Below, one piece after another: positions 8,889-16,913 of a DNA stretch of 64,000 bases. Position 1 is the first letter of the stretch, and the number at the start of each line of letters is the position of its first letter. The translations under genes and the position numbers were made by a program. The notes under the pieces are model-generated. The model saw only the letters and a program-made list of their open reading frames with translations, was not told the DNA's origin and ran no database searches. The stretch comes from Hymenobacter montanus (GTDB lineage Bacteria > Bacteroidota > Bacteroidia > Cytophagales > Hymenobacteraceae), in contig NZ_JACXAD010000011.1 in assembly GCF_014699115.1 (NCBI RefSeq), positions 62,001 through 126,000 on the forward strand, in the 5' to 3' direction.

Positions 8889-9233
8889 ATGAAAAAGCTC
8901 CTCATCCTGGCCGCCGTATTGGCTGGCAGCATGGCTAGCGCTTCGGCCCAGACCCCGCGCTCCCGCGAGGGCTCCCATTCGGCAGCCGAAGCCACCTCCA
9001 CCCGGACCACGGCCAGCCCCGCGGCTAGTCCTATCACTCAAACGCCTAACTATTCGCCCGGCAACGGGCAGCGGTCGGGCCAGAAAATAAACACGGCCCC
9101 CGCCACGGGCCCAACCCGGGCCTCGCGCTCCAGCTCCACGGCGAAGTCGGCCCGGCAGGGTGGGGCCACGGGTAGCACCAACATTGAGAGTATCAGCAAG
9201 GGCTCCAATAATTCGCCGGCCCCGAAGAAGTAG
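8889..9233 (+). CDS. Small secreted low-complexity protein
   Basis: A 114-residue protein with a clear Sec signal peptide (MKKLLILAAVLAGSMASASA, cleavage likely after ASAQ or just before it). The mature part is rich in Ser, Thr, Ala, Gly, Pro and Arg and has no recognisable fold; it is probably disordered in the periplasm or outside the cell. Similar short Ser/Thr-rich exported proteins occur in Hymenobacter-like genomes without a known function. It lies 84 bases after mfd and just before the 76-bp palindrome. Confidence 0.65.
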   Translation: MKKLLILAAVLAGSMASASAQTPRSREGSHSAAEATSTRTTASPAASPITQTPNYSPGNGQRSGQKINTAPATGPTRASRSSSTAKSARQGGATGSTNIESISKGSNNSPAPKK

Positions 9234-9240
9234 GATTTTC

Positions 9241-9316
9241 CGGGCTATTCCCTCCTACGAGAAAGGGGGCCGCTGCACGTGCAGCGGCCCCCTTTCTCGT
9301 AGGAGGGAATAGCCCG
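9241..9316. repeat. 76-bp perfect palindrome
   Basis: Bases 9241-9278 and 9279-9316 are exact reverse complements of each other (38 + 38, no spacer, centre at TGCAC|GTGCA). The arms begin CGGGCTATTCCCTCC and are G+C rich. It lies 7 bases after the stop of the small secreted protein and 172 bases before the subtilase gene, both on the + strand. It may act as a very strong terminator hairpin, but no T-run follows. It is far longer and more perfect than the other terminators in the window. Confidence 0.9.
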
Positions 9317-9488
9317 TTGGCTTCAAAGCCGTCGAATTCATTTACTCTAAAACCTGCTCATAGGGCGGGTCCTGGCGCAGAGCAGCCCTCATGCCAGGCC
9401 AAGCTACCGACGCTATGCTGATTCGTGTATCTTAGCCTTAATATTTAAATTCCCCTTCTCTTAAACAAACTTTCTGCTCCGCTTCTGC

Positions 9489-12400
9489 ATGAAACACTTC
9501 TCCTTCCTGGGGCTGGCCCTGCTCGGACTCGCACCTTGGCTGGCTTCGGCACAGCCCGCGAAGCCGGCCGGCCGCTACGCCATTCAGCTGGCCACCGGCC
9601 CCGTCACGCCCGCTGCCAATTTCACCGATTGGCTGCGGCAGCCCGCCACCACTCCCCCCGACGCCTGGCAGGGACAAGTGTTCCGGCTGCTACAGTTTGA
9701 ACAACTGCCCACCGAAGCCCAGAAGGCAGCATTGGCCGCCGCCGGCGTCCGGCTGCTCGACTACCTGCCGCACAATGCCTGGACGGCCGTGCTGCCGGCC
9801 AGCCTCCCACACCAGCGCCTGGCGAACGTCGGGCTGCGCAGCCTGCAGCCGGTGTCGCCCACCTGGAAGCTGGCCGGTGACCTGGCCCGCGACGTCATCC
9901 CCGACCATATGCGGCGGGCCGGGGGGCTGGTGGAGGTGAATGTGCAGTACTACGCTACCCTCACGCCCGCCCAGGCCGCGCAGGCCCTGCGCCAGACCTC
10001 GTTTCAGGAGGCGGGCAAGCCGATGTTTCCGCAGCAGTTACGGGTGCTGTGCCAGCCGGCCGACATTGCCCGGCTGGCGGCGCTGTCCTGGGTGAGCACG
10101 GTGGAGCCCGCCACGCCACCGGCCGAGCCGGAAAACTTCCGCGGCCGCACCGACCACCGCGCCAACGCCATCAGCACCGACTACGGGGCGGGCCGCCACT
10201 ACGATGGGCGCGGCGTAGTGGTAGCCCAGGGCGACGATGGCCGCATTGGGCCCCACATCGACTACCAGGGCCGCTTCGACCAGAGCGCCGCCGGACCCAG
10301 CAGCGGCAACCACGGCGACCACGTGGCGGGCATCATCATGGGGGCCGGCAACCTCGACCCGCGGGTGCGCGGCAACGCTACGGCGGCTTTCAACCAGTAT
10401 TTCAACTATCCCAACAACATCAACAGCGTCCCGACCTCCTATGCCGACGGGCGGCGGGTGCGCATCACGAGCTCCAGCTACGGGGATGGCAACAACGCGG
10501 GTTACACTAGCTTTACGCGCACCGTCGACCAGCAAACCCGGGAGCGGCCCTACCTGCTGCACGTGTTCTCGTCCGGTAACTCCGGCGGCGATAACTACGG
10601 CTACGGCGCGGGACCGGGCTGGGGCAACATTACGGGGGGCCACAAAATGGGGAAGAACGTGATAACGGTGGGCAACGTGCTTTACACCGACGCCCTGGCG
10701 CCTTCCAGCAGCCGCGGCCCCGCCAAAGATGGCCGCATCAAGCCCGACGTGTGCGCCGTGGGCACCAGCGTCACGTCGACCATCGACCCGAATACCTACG
10801 CCGTGTTCACGGGCACCAGCATGGCCTGCCCCGGCGTGTCCGGCGTGACGGCCCAGCTAGTGCACGCCTACCGCACGCTCAACAGCAACCAAGAAGCTCC
10901 CAGTGCCCTGCTGAAGGCAGCCCTGCTGAATACGGCCGAAGACCTTGGCAACCCCGGCCCCGACTTCCTTTTTGGCTATGGGCGCATAAATGCCCTGCGC
11001 GCCGTGCGAGTCCTGGAGCAGCGCACCTATCTGACGGATGCCCTCACCACGGGCCAGACGAAGACGCACACGCTCACGATTCCGGCCGGCAAGAAACAGT
11101 TGCGGGTGATGGCCTATTGGCATGACTACGAGGGCGCCATCAATTCCAGCACTAACCTCGTCAACAACCTCGACCTGCAGGTAACCGCGCCCGGCGGCAC
11201 GAGCTACAAGCCCTGGGTGCTCGACCACCGGCCCACCGTGGCGCAGCTCAACGCCAATGCCACCCGCGGGCTCGATTCCCTGAACAACGTAGAGCAGGTG
11301 ACATTGGACAACCCCGCCGCCGGCGCTTATACCGTAACCGTGCGCGGTAAGTCAGTACCCCAGGGCCCGCAGGCTTACTATTTGGTATACAGCTACCTGG
11401 AGGACGGGGTGGAGCTAACGTATCCGCTCGGTGGGGAAGGCTTCGTGCCGGGCGAAACGGAGGTACTGCGCTGGGATGCCCCGGCCGGCACCGAGCCCTT
11501 CGCCCTCGACTACACCACCGACAATGGCGCCACCTGGCTCCCAATTGCGGCCTCCGTGGCGGCCACCACCCGCTACTTCGACTGGACGGTCCCGGCGAGC
11601 GTGGCTTCGGGCCGCGTGAAAGTGCGCGTGACCCGCGGCAGTGCCAGCAGCCAGTCGGTGGCGCCGCTCACCATTTCGCCGGTGCCGGGTAACCTGCGCC
11701 TCGGCTACGTGTGCGCCAACACCGTGAACCTGCAATGGGATGCTGTGGCCACGGCTACAGCCTATATAGTGTATAAACTGGGAGCCGAGTACATGGACTC
11801 GGTAACGACCGTAACGAACACCTCCGTGGTGCTGCCTGATGTGGGGGCCGGGGCGGAGCAGTGGTACAGCGTACGCGCCATCCGACTCTCGGACGGGCTG
11901 CGCAGCCGCCGTACCCGCGCCCTTAACCAGCCCGCCCGCCTCAGCAACTGCCCGATTGCACCGCTCATAGCGTTCGAGGCCAGCCGTACGCTGGTGTGCC
12001 CTGGTGTGCCCGTGACCATCACCGACCAAAGCCAATCGACCCCAACAACCTGGGCCTGGATCATTACGCCCAGCGCTGGCGTCACGTTCGTAGGGGGCAC
12101 TTCGGCTGCGTCGCAGAGCCCGCAGGTACAGTTTGCCAACCCCGGCACCTATAACGTAACGCTACAGGCGAGCAACACCTACGGCTCTTCTACACTCACT
12201 CAGAGTGAGCTGATTACCGTCACGAACGGGCAGGCGCTGCCGCTGGCCCAGGACTTCACCACCAGCACGTTCCCGCCCGCCGGCTGGCTGGTGAAGAATC
12301 CTAGCAGCAACTTCACCTGGGCCCTGAGCCCACAGAACGTAGTGGGCCCCGATGCGCTGTCGCGCCGGGTACCAATGGTCGACGACTACAACGATTCGCA

Positions 12401-13067
12401 GCGCGGCGCCGAGGACTACCTCATCACCCCGCCAATGGACCTGACTACTGCTACTGGCAACGAGCTGACCCTAAGCTTCTGGGTGGCCCATGCTGCCTAC
12501 GGCGCCGGCTACTCCGACGGCCTGCGGGTAGACGTGAGTACTGACTGCGGCACTACTTTCCAGCCAACCGGCTACCTCAAGCGAGGCTCCACGCTAGCCA
12601 CCGTACCAGGCTTCCAGACTTCGGAGTGGGCCCCGGCTCGGGTTGCCGACTGGCGCCAGGAAACCGTGAATCTTTCCAACCTGCTGGCGGCGGGGGGCCC
12701 GGCGCGTATTCTTGTGCGCTTTGCCAACCTCAACGACAACGGCAATAACTTGTACGTGAGCAATGTACTTCTGCGCTCCCGTACTGCGCTGGCAACCAAA
12801 AACGGTCAGAACACTAATCTGGGACTCGTGGGGGCCTACCCGGTTCCTTTCAGCCAGGAGCTGCACGTGGAGCTGGCCCCCGTTAAGGCGGGCCCCGCCA
12901 CGCTGGTTCTGCTCGATGCCCTCGGCCGCGAAATGCGCCGCGAAACCCTGACCCTGCGCCTGGGGGCTCAACAGCACCAACTGGCCACGGGCTCGCTACC
13001 CGCCGGGGTGTACACGCTCCGCCTACTCACGGCGGCCGGCAGCCAGCAGTTAAAAGTGGTGAAGTAA
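9489..13067 (+). CDS. S8 subtilisin-like peptidase with PKD, MAM/jelly-roll and T9SS sorting domains
   Basis: A 1192-residue exported protease. Signal peptide (1-22, ending in WLASAQ). An S8 catalytic domain with Asp at 249/250 (QGDDGRIG), His275 (NHGDHVAG) and Ser444 (TGTSMACPGVSG). Then a proprotein-like beta domain (about 520-640), an Fn3/Ig-like region, a PKD domain (about 830-910; SQSTPTTWAWI), a choice-of-anchor/MAM-type domain (about 920-1100) and a C-terminal T9SS type A sorting domain (VGAYPVPFSQELHVEL ... LPAGVYTLRLLT). It should be secreted across the outer membrane by T9SS and be surface-bound or released. A TATCTTAG box near 9428 may be its promoter. Confidence 0.93.
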   Translation: MKHFSFLGLALLGLAPWLASAQPAKPAGRYAIQLATGPVTPAANFTDWLRQPATTPPDAWQGQVFRLLQFEQLPTEAQKAALAAAGVRLLDYLPHNAWTAVLPASLPHQRLANVGLRSLQPVSPTWKLAGDLARDVIPDHMRRAGGLVEVNVQYYATLTPAQAAQALRQTSFQEAGKPMFPQQLRVLCQPADIARLAALSWVSTVEPATPPAEPENFRGRTDHRANAISTDYGAGRHYDGRGVVVAQGDDGRIGPHIDYQGRFDQSAAGPSSGNHGDHVAGIIMGAGNLDPRVRGNATAAFNQYFNYPNNINSVPTSYADGRRVRITSSSYGDGNNAGYTSFTRTVDQQTRERPYLLHVFSSGNSGGDNYGYGAGPGWGNITGGHKMGKNVITVGNVLYTDALAPSSSRGPAKDGRIKPDVCAVGTSVTSTIDPNTYAVFTGTSMACPGVSGVTAQLVHAYRTLNSNQEAPSALLKAALLNTAEDLGNPGPDFLFGYGRINALRAVRVLEQRTYLTDALTTGQTKTHTLTIPAGKKQLRVMAYWHDYEGAINSSTNLVNNLDLQVTAPGGTSYKPWVLDHRPTVAQLNANATRGLDSLNNVEQVTLDNPAAGAYTVTVRGKSVPQGPQAYYLVYSYLEDGVELTYPLGGEGFVPGETEVLRWDAPAGTEPFALDYTTDNGATWLPIAASVAATTRYFDWTVPASVASGRVKVRVTRGSASSQSVAPLTISPVPGNLRLGYVCANTVNLQWDAVATATAYIVYKLGAEYMDSVTTVTNTSVVLPDVGAGAEQWYSVRAIRLSDGLRSRRTRALNQPARLSNCPIAPLIAFEASRTLVCPGVPVTITDQSQSTPTTWAWIITPSAGVTFVGGTSAASQSPQVQFANPGTYNVTLQASNTYGSSTLTQSELITVTNGQALPLAQDFTTSTFPPAGWLVKNPSSNFTWALSPQNVVGPDALSRRVPMVDDYNDSQRGAEDYLITPPMDLTTATGNELTLSFWVAHAAYGAGYSDGLRVDVSTDCGTTFQPTGYLKRGSTLATVPGFQTSEWAPARVADWRQETVNLSNLLAAGGPARILVRFANLNDNGNNLYVSNVLLRSRTALATKNGQNTNLGLVGAYPVPFSQELHVELAPVKAGPATLVLLDALGREMRRETLTLRLGAQQHQLATGSLPAGVYTLRLLTAAGSQQLKVVK

Positions 13068-13128
13068 GCAAGCCGTACGACAGGCTGCACGATCTGGGTA
13101 AAGCAACCGATGACGCTCGGCGTCTGGC

Positions 13129-13160
13129 AAGGAAGCGTCTCATCTAGAGGCGCTTCCTTT
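13129..13160 (+). terminator. Rho-independent terminator after the subtilase gene
   Basis: AAGGAAGCG pairs with CGCTTCCTT around a loop of about 13 bases, followed by TTGTTTTT. It stands 62 bases after the subtilase stop codon. Confidence 0.75.
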
Positions 13161-13245
13161 GTTTTTGTCCGGTTAGGAATCCGCGACTATACGCTAACCT
13201 ACTGCTGGGGTGCGAGCAGGTAAGCAGCTCTCGCATAGATGAAAA

Positions 13246-13313
13246 GAATTAAAAATGAAGAATTAAAAAATGGACCAGCTGATTTTTAATTCTTCATTTT
13301 TAATTTTTAATTC
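13246..13313. repeat. AT-rich inverted repeat, copy 1
   Basis: The left arm (13246-13270) is built from GAATTAAAAATGAAGAATTAAAAA. The right arm (13283-13313) is its complement with one extra TTAATTTT unit. The spacer reads TGGACCAGCTGA. A second copy with the same arms and nearly the same spacer lies at 38130-38196. The arms differ between copies by one AATTAAAA unit. Confidence 0.85.
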
Positions 13314-13480
13314 CTACAAAACAGTGTGCTGAATGCCATTGACTGGATGGCTGGAGTCTGCGCACCGAATGCCGACGACTACCGCGTTTTGTGTTTACAA
13401 ACGATGTAGGTCAGGCTCCCCCTCCCGGAAGAGACGGGGCTGGTCCCACAGGGGGCCCGTGAGGTTGATGCGGACATTAC

Positions 13481-14188
13481 TCAGGAAACACTGCAGCCCT
13501 CGGGTCCGCAGACGGGCCCATTAGCGACCATTGCCGGGGCAGGCTCAGTGGGCTGGAGCTCCTCCCACACCTTTTCTAACACTTCAGCAAATAGCTCAGT
13601 GGGCTGGGCACCGGATACGGCGTACTTGCCTTCGAACACGAAAAAGGGCACCCCGCGCACGTTCATTTGGTGGGCCTGGTGCTCGTCGTGACGCACGGCC
13701 TCGGCGTAGATGCCATTGGTGAGGGCAGTGCGGGCCTCTTCCGCGTCGAGGCCTATTTCCGTGGCCAGCTGCACCAGCGTATCAATTTCGTTTAAGTTCT
13801 GGCCTTTGGTGTAATAGGCGGCCATGAGGTGCTCCTTGGCGGCCCCCTGCCGGCCGTGCTGGCCCGCTAGGTGAATGAGTTGATGGGCTAGGAAGGTATT
13901 GGCCGGCACGGCCCGGTTGAAGTCGTACTGCAAGCCCACCTCCGTAGCCAGCCTGCTCACCTGGTCAGCCATGACCTTGGCCTGAGCCACGGAAATGCCC
14001 TTTTTGTGGGCCAGCGACTCGTGCGTGCTCCGACCAGGCACCGGCTGGTAGCCGGGGTCAAGCTTGAAGCTGCGCCACACAACTTGCACACGGTTGGCGT
14101 AGGGGAATTGCTGCAGGGCCTGCTCGAAGCGGCGCTTGCCAATGTAGCAAAATGGGCAGACGATGTCGGACCAGATTTCAACTTTCAT
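13481..14188 (-). CDS. DsbA/FrnE-like thiol-disulfide oxidoreductase
   Basis: A 235-residue thioredoxin-fold protein. The N-terminal active site reads WSDIVCPFCYIGKRRFE, a CxxC with the FrnE/2-hydroxychromene isomerase layout. The helical insert follows, and the cis-Pro loop is NVRGVPFFVFEGKYAVSGAQ. The C-terminus carries a second Cys pair (CGPEGCS), as seen in FrnE proteins. It has no signal peptide, so it is cytosolic; FrnE homologues are linked to oxidative-stress resistance. The start is ATG 14188. Confidence 0.88.
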   Translation of the reverse strand: MKVEIWSDIVCPFCYIGKRRFEQALQQFPYANRVQVVWRSFKLDPGYQPVPGRSTHESLAHKKGISVAQAKVMADQVSRLATEVGLQYDFNRAVPANTFLAHQLIHLAGQHGRQGAAKEHLMAAYYTKGQNLNEIDTLVQLATEIGLDAEEARTALTNGIYAEAVRHDEHQAHQMNVRGVPFFVFEGKYAVSGAQPTELFAEVLEKVWEELQPTEPAPAMVANGPVCGPEGCSVS

Positions 14189-14258
14189 GTAGGGGTCAAG
14201 TCAGATTGAGACAGGTACAACTACCGCCCTCATAAGGTTTAGCCCTTTCGCTTGCAAG

Positions 14259-14335
14259 CGTAAGTACCCCGGACTGCCCGGTCGCCGTGGAACGAGTTGT
14301 TCTCGCGAGCGACTGGGTGGTCCGGGGTACTTACG
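14259..14335. repeat. Imperfect inverted repeat with arms of about 27 bp
   Basis: CGTAAGTACCCCGGAC (14259-14274) followed by CCC-GTCGC pairs with GCGAC-GGG and GTCCGGGGTACTTACG (14320-14335), with three mismatches. The loop spans roughly 14286-14308. It sits between two minus-strand genes, 31 bases beyond the stop of the DUF892 gene, so it may be its terminator. No T-run follows on the minus strand. Confidence 0.7.
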
Positions 14336-14366
14336 GGCGTGGGGTAGGCCGTTTTACGGGCCACCC

Positions 14367-14864
14367 TTACATGGCTTCTGCTTTCACGTTGACGCGCTGC
14401 TTGGCCAGGTCGTTAAGGATTTTGTCGGTCTTCTTCTCTTCCTCCAAGGTCTGGCGCAACAGCTTAGCAGCCTGGTTCAGGCCCAGGTCCTCGGTCATGC
14501 GCACGGCCGTGCCGTAGCAGGCAATTTCGTAGTGCTCAATCTTCTGGGCCGCGGCGATGAGCATGGCATCGAGCACTTCGGGAGTGGACTCCTTGCGGAG
14601 CAGTTTTTCGCTGTCGCTCATCAGGCCCTTGATAGCGGAGTTAACCTCACGGCCGGGCTTGACTTCCATAAGCTCCATGATTTGTTCTAACCGGGCTACT
14701 TGTTGTTGAGTTTCGACGCCGTGGCGCTCGAAAGCAGCTTTGAGCTGGGGGTCACTGGCCTTTTCGACGAGCAGGGCCTGGCCTTCGAGAGCCAGGGTTT
14801 CGGCGCTGTACAACATCTGGATGTCGTGCGCGAGCAGGTCGCGCATGGTTTTCAGCTCATTCAC
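14367..14864 (-). CDS. DUF892 (YciE/YciF) ferritin-like protein, copy A
   Basis: A 165-residue four-helix ferritin-like protein. The N-terminus MRDLLAHDIQMLYSAE and the middle AAQKIEHYEIACYGTAVRMTEDLG contain the Asp/Glu/His residues characteristic of DUF892. The start is GTG at 14864, chosen because it aligns with copy B. The family is stress-induced (osmotic, oxidative) in enterobacteria, and its precise activity is unsettled. It lies directly downstream of its paralogue on the same strand. Confidence 0.9.
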   Translation of the reverse strand: MNELKTMRDLLAHDIQMLYSAETLALEGQALLVEKASDPQLKAAFERHGVETQQQVARLEQIMELMEVKPGREVNSAIKGLMSDSEKLLRKESTPEVLDAMLIAAAQKIEHYEIACYGTAVRMTEDLGLNQAAKLLRQTLEEEKKTDKILNDLAKQRVNVKAEAM

Positions 14865-15018
14865 GGGAAAGGAAATTTAAGGTGGAAAAGAATGCTGGAG
14901 ACGAATACTGGAATATGTTATAAAAATGCGGCCCAGCCACTGGAGCCAGCAGCACGCCCTTTGGGTTGCGTGTGGATTTCGCAGTCCGAGGCTTCCCTGC
15001 GGGGGTAGTCAGCTGGTG

Positions 15019-15510
15019 TTACTCTGCCAAGGGGTTCACCAGGGTTTTGGCTAGGCTATTCAGGATTCCGTTGGTCCTTTTTTCCTCATCGAGGATGCCA
15101 TCAAGGATGGTAGCAACTTGGTCGAAACCCAGTTCCTGGGCCAGGTACACGGCCGTGCCGTAGCCGGCAATTTCGTAGTGCTCGACTTTTTGCGCGCCAC
15201 AAATCAGGGCGGCGTCCAGGGCTTCGGGCGTGGCGTCTTTGTGCATTACCTGCTCACCTTCGGCGATGATGCCGGCCATGCCGAGGTTCTTGTCGCCATC
15301 GACGTCGATTTCGAGCAAGTCTGCTACCTGCTCAAGGCGCTGGATCTGGTGCTCGGTTTCGTCAAGGTGGGTTTGGAAGGCCTGCTTCAGCTCGCTGCTG
15401 CTGGCGTTTTGAATCATGCGGGGCAGGCCGGCGGCAATGAGTTTCTCAGCGCTGTACATCGCCTGCACTTCGTGGTCGAGCAGGTCGCGAAGATCTTTAA
15501 TCTGAGCCAT
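15019..15510 (-). CDS. DUF892 (YciE/YciF) ferritin-like protein, copy B
   Basis: A 163-residue protein, paralogous along its whole length to the adjacent copy A: DLRDLLDHEVQAMYSAEKLI and CGAQKVEHYEIAGYGTAVYL are the shared signature blocks. The start is ATG 15510. It lies 154 bases upstream of copy A, so the two are probably co-transcribed or arose by tandem duplication. Hymenobacter-type genomes often hold several DUF892 genes, presumed to help desiccation or oxidative stress survival. Confidence 0.9.
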   Translation of the reverse strand: MAQIKDLRDLLDHEVQAMYSAEKLIAAGLPRMIQNASSSELKQAFQTHLDETEHQIQRLEQVADLLEIDVDGDKNLGMAGIIAEGEQVMHKDATPEALDAALICGAQKVEHYEIAGYGTAVYLAQELGFDQVATILDGILDEEKRTNGILNSLAKTLVNPLAE

Positions 15511-15892
15511 AACGATTTGGGGTTTAGTGGAAAGAGTATCTTGGCTACGAACCGATTACCCTAAAGTTGACGGACTAAACCCTACGTGTTAAGAATCAGC
15601 TACTTTTTCTGCAGTGGTGCAGCTTGGAACGAAGGCAGGTCTCAGGTCGAAACTGTCATCGCCCCCAACGCCAGCCAGGACAGCATCATGCTGGGATTAA
15701 CCCATCACCAAAGGCCATGGCTTGAGCGCGGCTTGGTTCATGACTAGCCTGGTGCGGCGGGCTACCTGGTATCTCACGCTGGTTTAACAGTTGCTCCCTG
15801 GCTCCCCTTACGTTCCACAACTCGCTGCCCTACAAGGCTGTGAGCTCAGTCGGAACCAGAAAGCAAGGCAAGCGCCGCTGCTGCGAGGACCG
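15511..15892. other. Intergenic region, nothing recognised
   Basis: About 380 bases between the DUF892 pair and the interrupted membrane-protein gene. No ORF of supportable character was found on either strand, and no strong hairpin was seen. Confidence 0.4.
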
Positions 15893-16612
15893 TTACCGCA
15901 ACGGCAGCTTTTCGCCTGCGGCGTTTAGCATCTCTATCCTGGCCTCGCCTTGCGCGTCTACATAGAGTTTGATGCGCGGCTTACCGGACTCGTCGCGGAT
16001 GAAGAGGCCGGTTTCTTTGCGGTTGTTTTTGCCCACAAACAAGCGCTCCTAACCAATAAGCCGTTTGGCTTGCAGCTCGGCTACTCCCTTCTGATACGCT
16101 TTCTTATCATGAAGCTTCTCCAACGAATCAACGTGTTGTAGGAGCTGCCCTGTCGTGAAGTTTTCGGGCCGGTCCCACAAGCGCAGGCCGTAGCTTCTGC
16201 TGCGCTGCTGGCCTTCGAGCCCCTCCTGGTACTGGAAGGCTATTACCTGATCGTTCTGGTACTGGTCGAAGGAAAAACCCATGCTCGAAGCCTGTTTTCG
16301 GCCCCCAAATGTCAGGCCGCCGCATTCCTCGCCTTCGTTGTTGAAGAAAAGAAGACCGGCGGGCCGCTGGCGGGCCGGGCCCATTTTGCCGCCGTCAACA
16401 GTACCCGGATGTTGCCGCTGCTCATTGCTGATAACCATCCGCAGCGCGCCGTTTTTCTCGACGATGTTGATGCGCTCCACATCAATCTCTTCGAATCGTT
16501 GCGGCTTAGCGCTGCGGTTGAAGGCCAGCGAGAGAAAACTGACAAACACAATGGTCGAGGTTATGGCATAGATCTTTAACCATTTCAACTGTTTCAGAAT
16601 CATCTGTTCCAT
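15893..16612 (-). pseudogene. Membrane-anchored hypothetical protein interrupted by an in-frame TAG
   Basis: ATG 16612 opens a 187-codon frame with one N-terminal membrane segment (about residues 10-30) and a soluble part (RFEEIDVERINIVEKNGALR, then SYGLRLWDRPENF). It stops at TAG (16049-16051). The same frame continues for 51 codons, beginning ERLFVGKNNRKETGLFIRDE and ending at TAA (15893-15895). The extension looks like real protein, not chance: it repeats the style of the first part (ESGKPRIKLYVDAQGEARIE). A single base change (for example CAG to TAG) would explain it. I recall family members in Hymenobacter of about 240 residues with a GxERLFVGK-type segment, from memory and unchecked. 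Confidence 0.75.
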
Positions 16613-16913
16613 GTCAGTAAAGGGGAGAAATCAGCAAAGAGATAAATTGAACAAAAGCCGTAACGAGCGTAACAAAACATAGTTACAGAAGACAATAGAA
16701 AATTCGCTAGCCAGACAAGCTGCTCTGTCTTCACGCACCAGGGTTTTCCCGTCGTCGCGGACGCCTTAGCCTCCATCCATCGCGGTTCTATCCCCCTACC
16801 CCAGCATTCACGAAATCTCAAGTATTAGGCTCTTCCCAGCCTTAGCGCTTGGCGAGCTCTCTTCAGCACTTGAGCAGCCACAGGTGGGAGATGGGGTTTC
16901 CTATCTTTGCGCC
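16613..16913. other. Divergent intergenic region upstream of proB
   Basis: About 300 bases between the interrupted gene and proB. Apart from the TAnnTTTG box at 16902, no gene, hairpin or repeat is seen. Confidence 0.4.
16902..16909 (+). promoter_or_regulatory. Bacteroidota -7 promoter box of proB
   Basis: TATCTTTG matches the TAnnTTTG consensus exactly. Only four bases separate it from the ATG at 16914, so the transcript would start at or next to the start codon. No good -33 TTG was found at the usual distance. Confidence 0.55.

Larger units (their letters stand above)
13068..13480. other. Intergenic region with terminator and an AT-rich repeat
   Basis: No gene is supported in these 413 bases between the convergent subtilase and FrnE-like genes. 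They hold the terminator at 13129 and the AT-rich inverted repeat at 13246. The rest, including a 63-codon ORF at 13333, shows no coding character. Confidence 0.5.
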
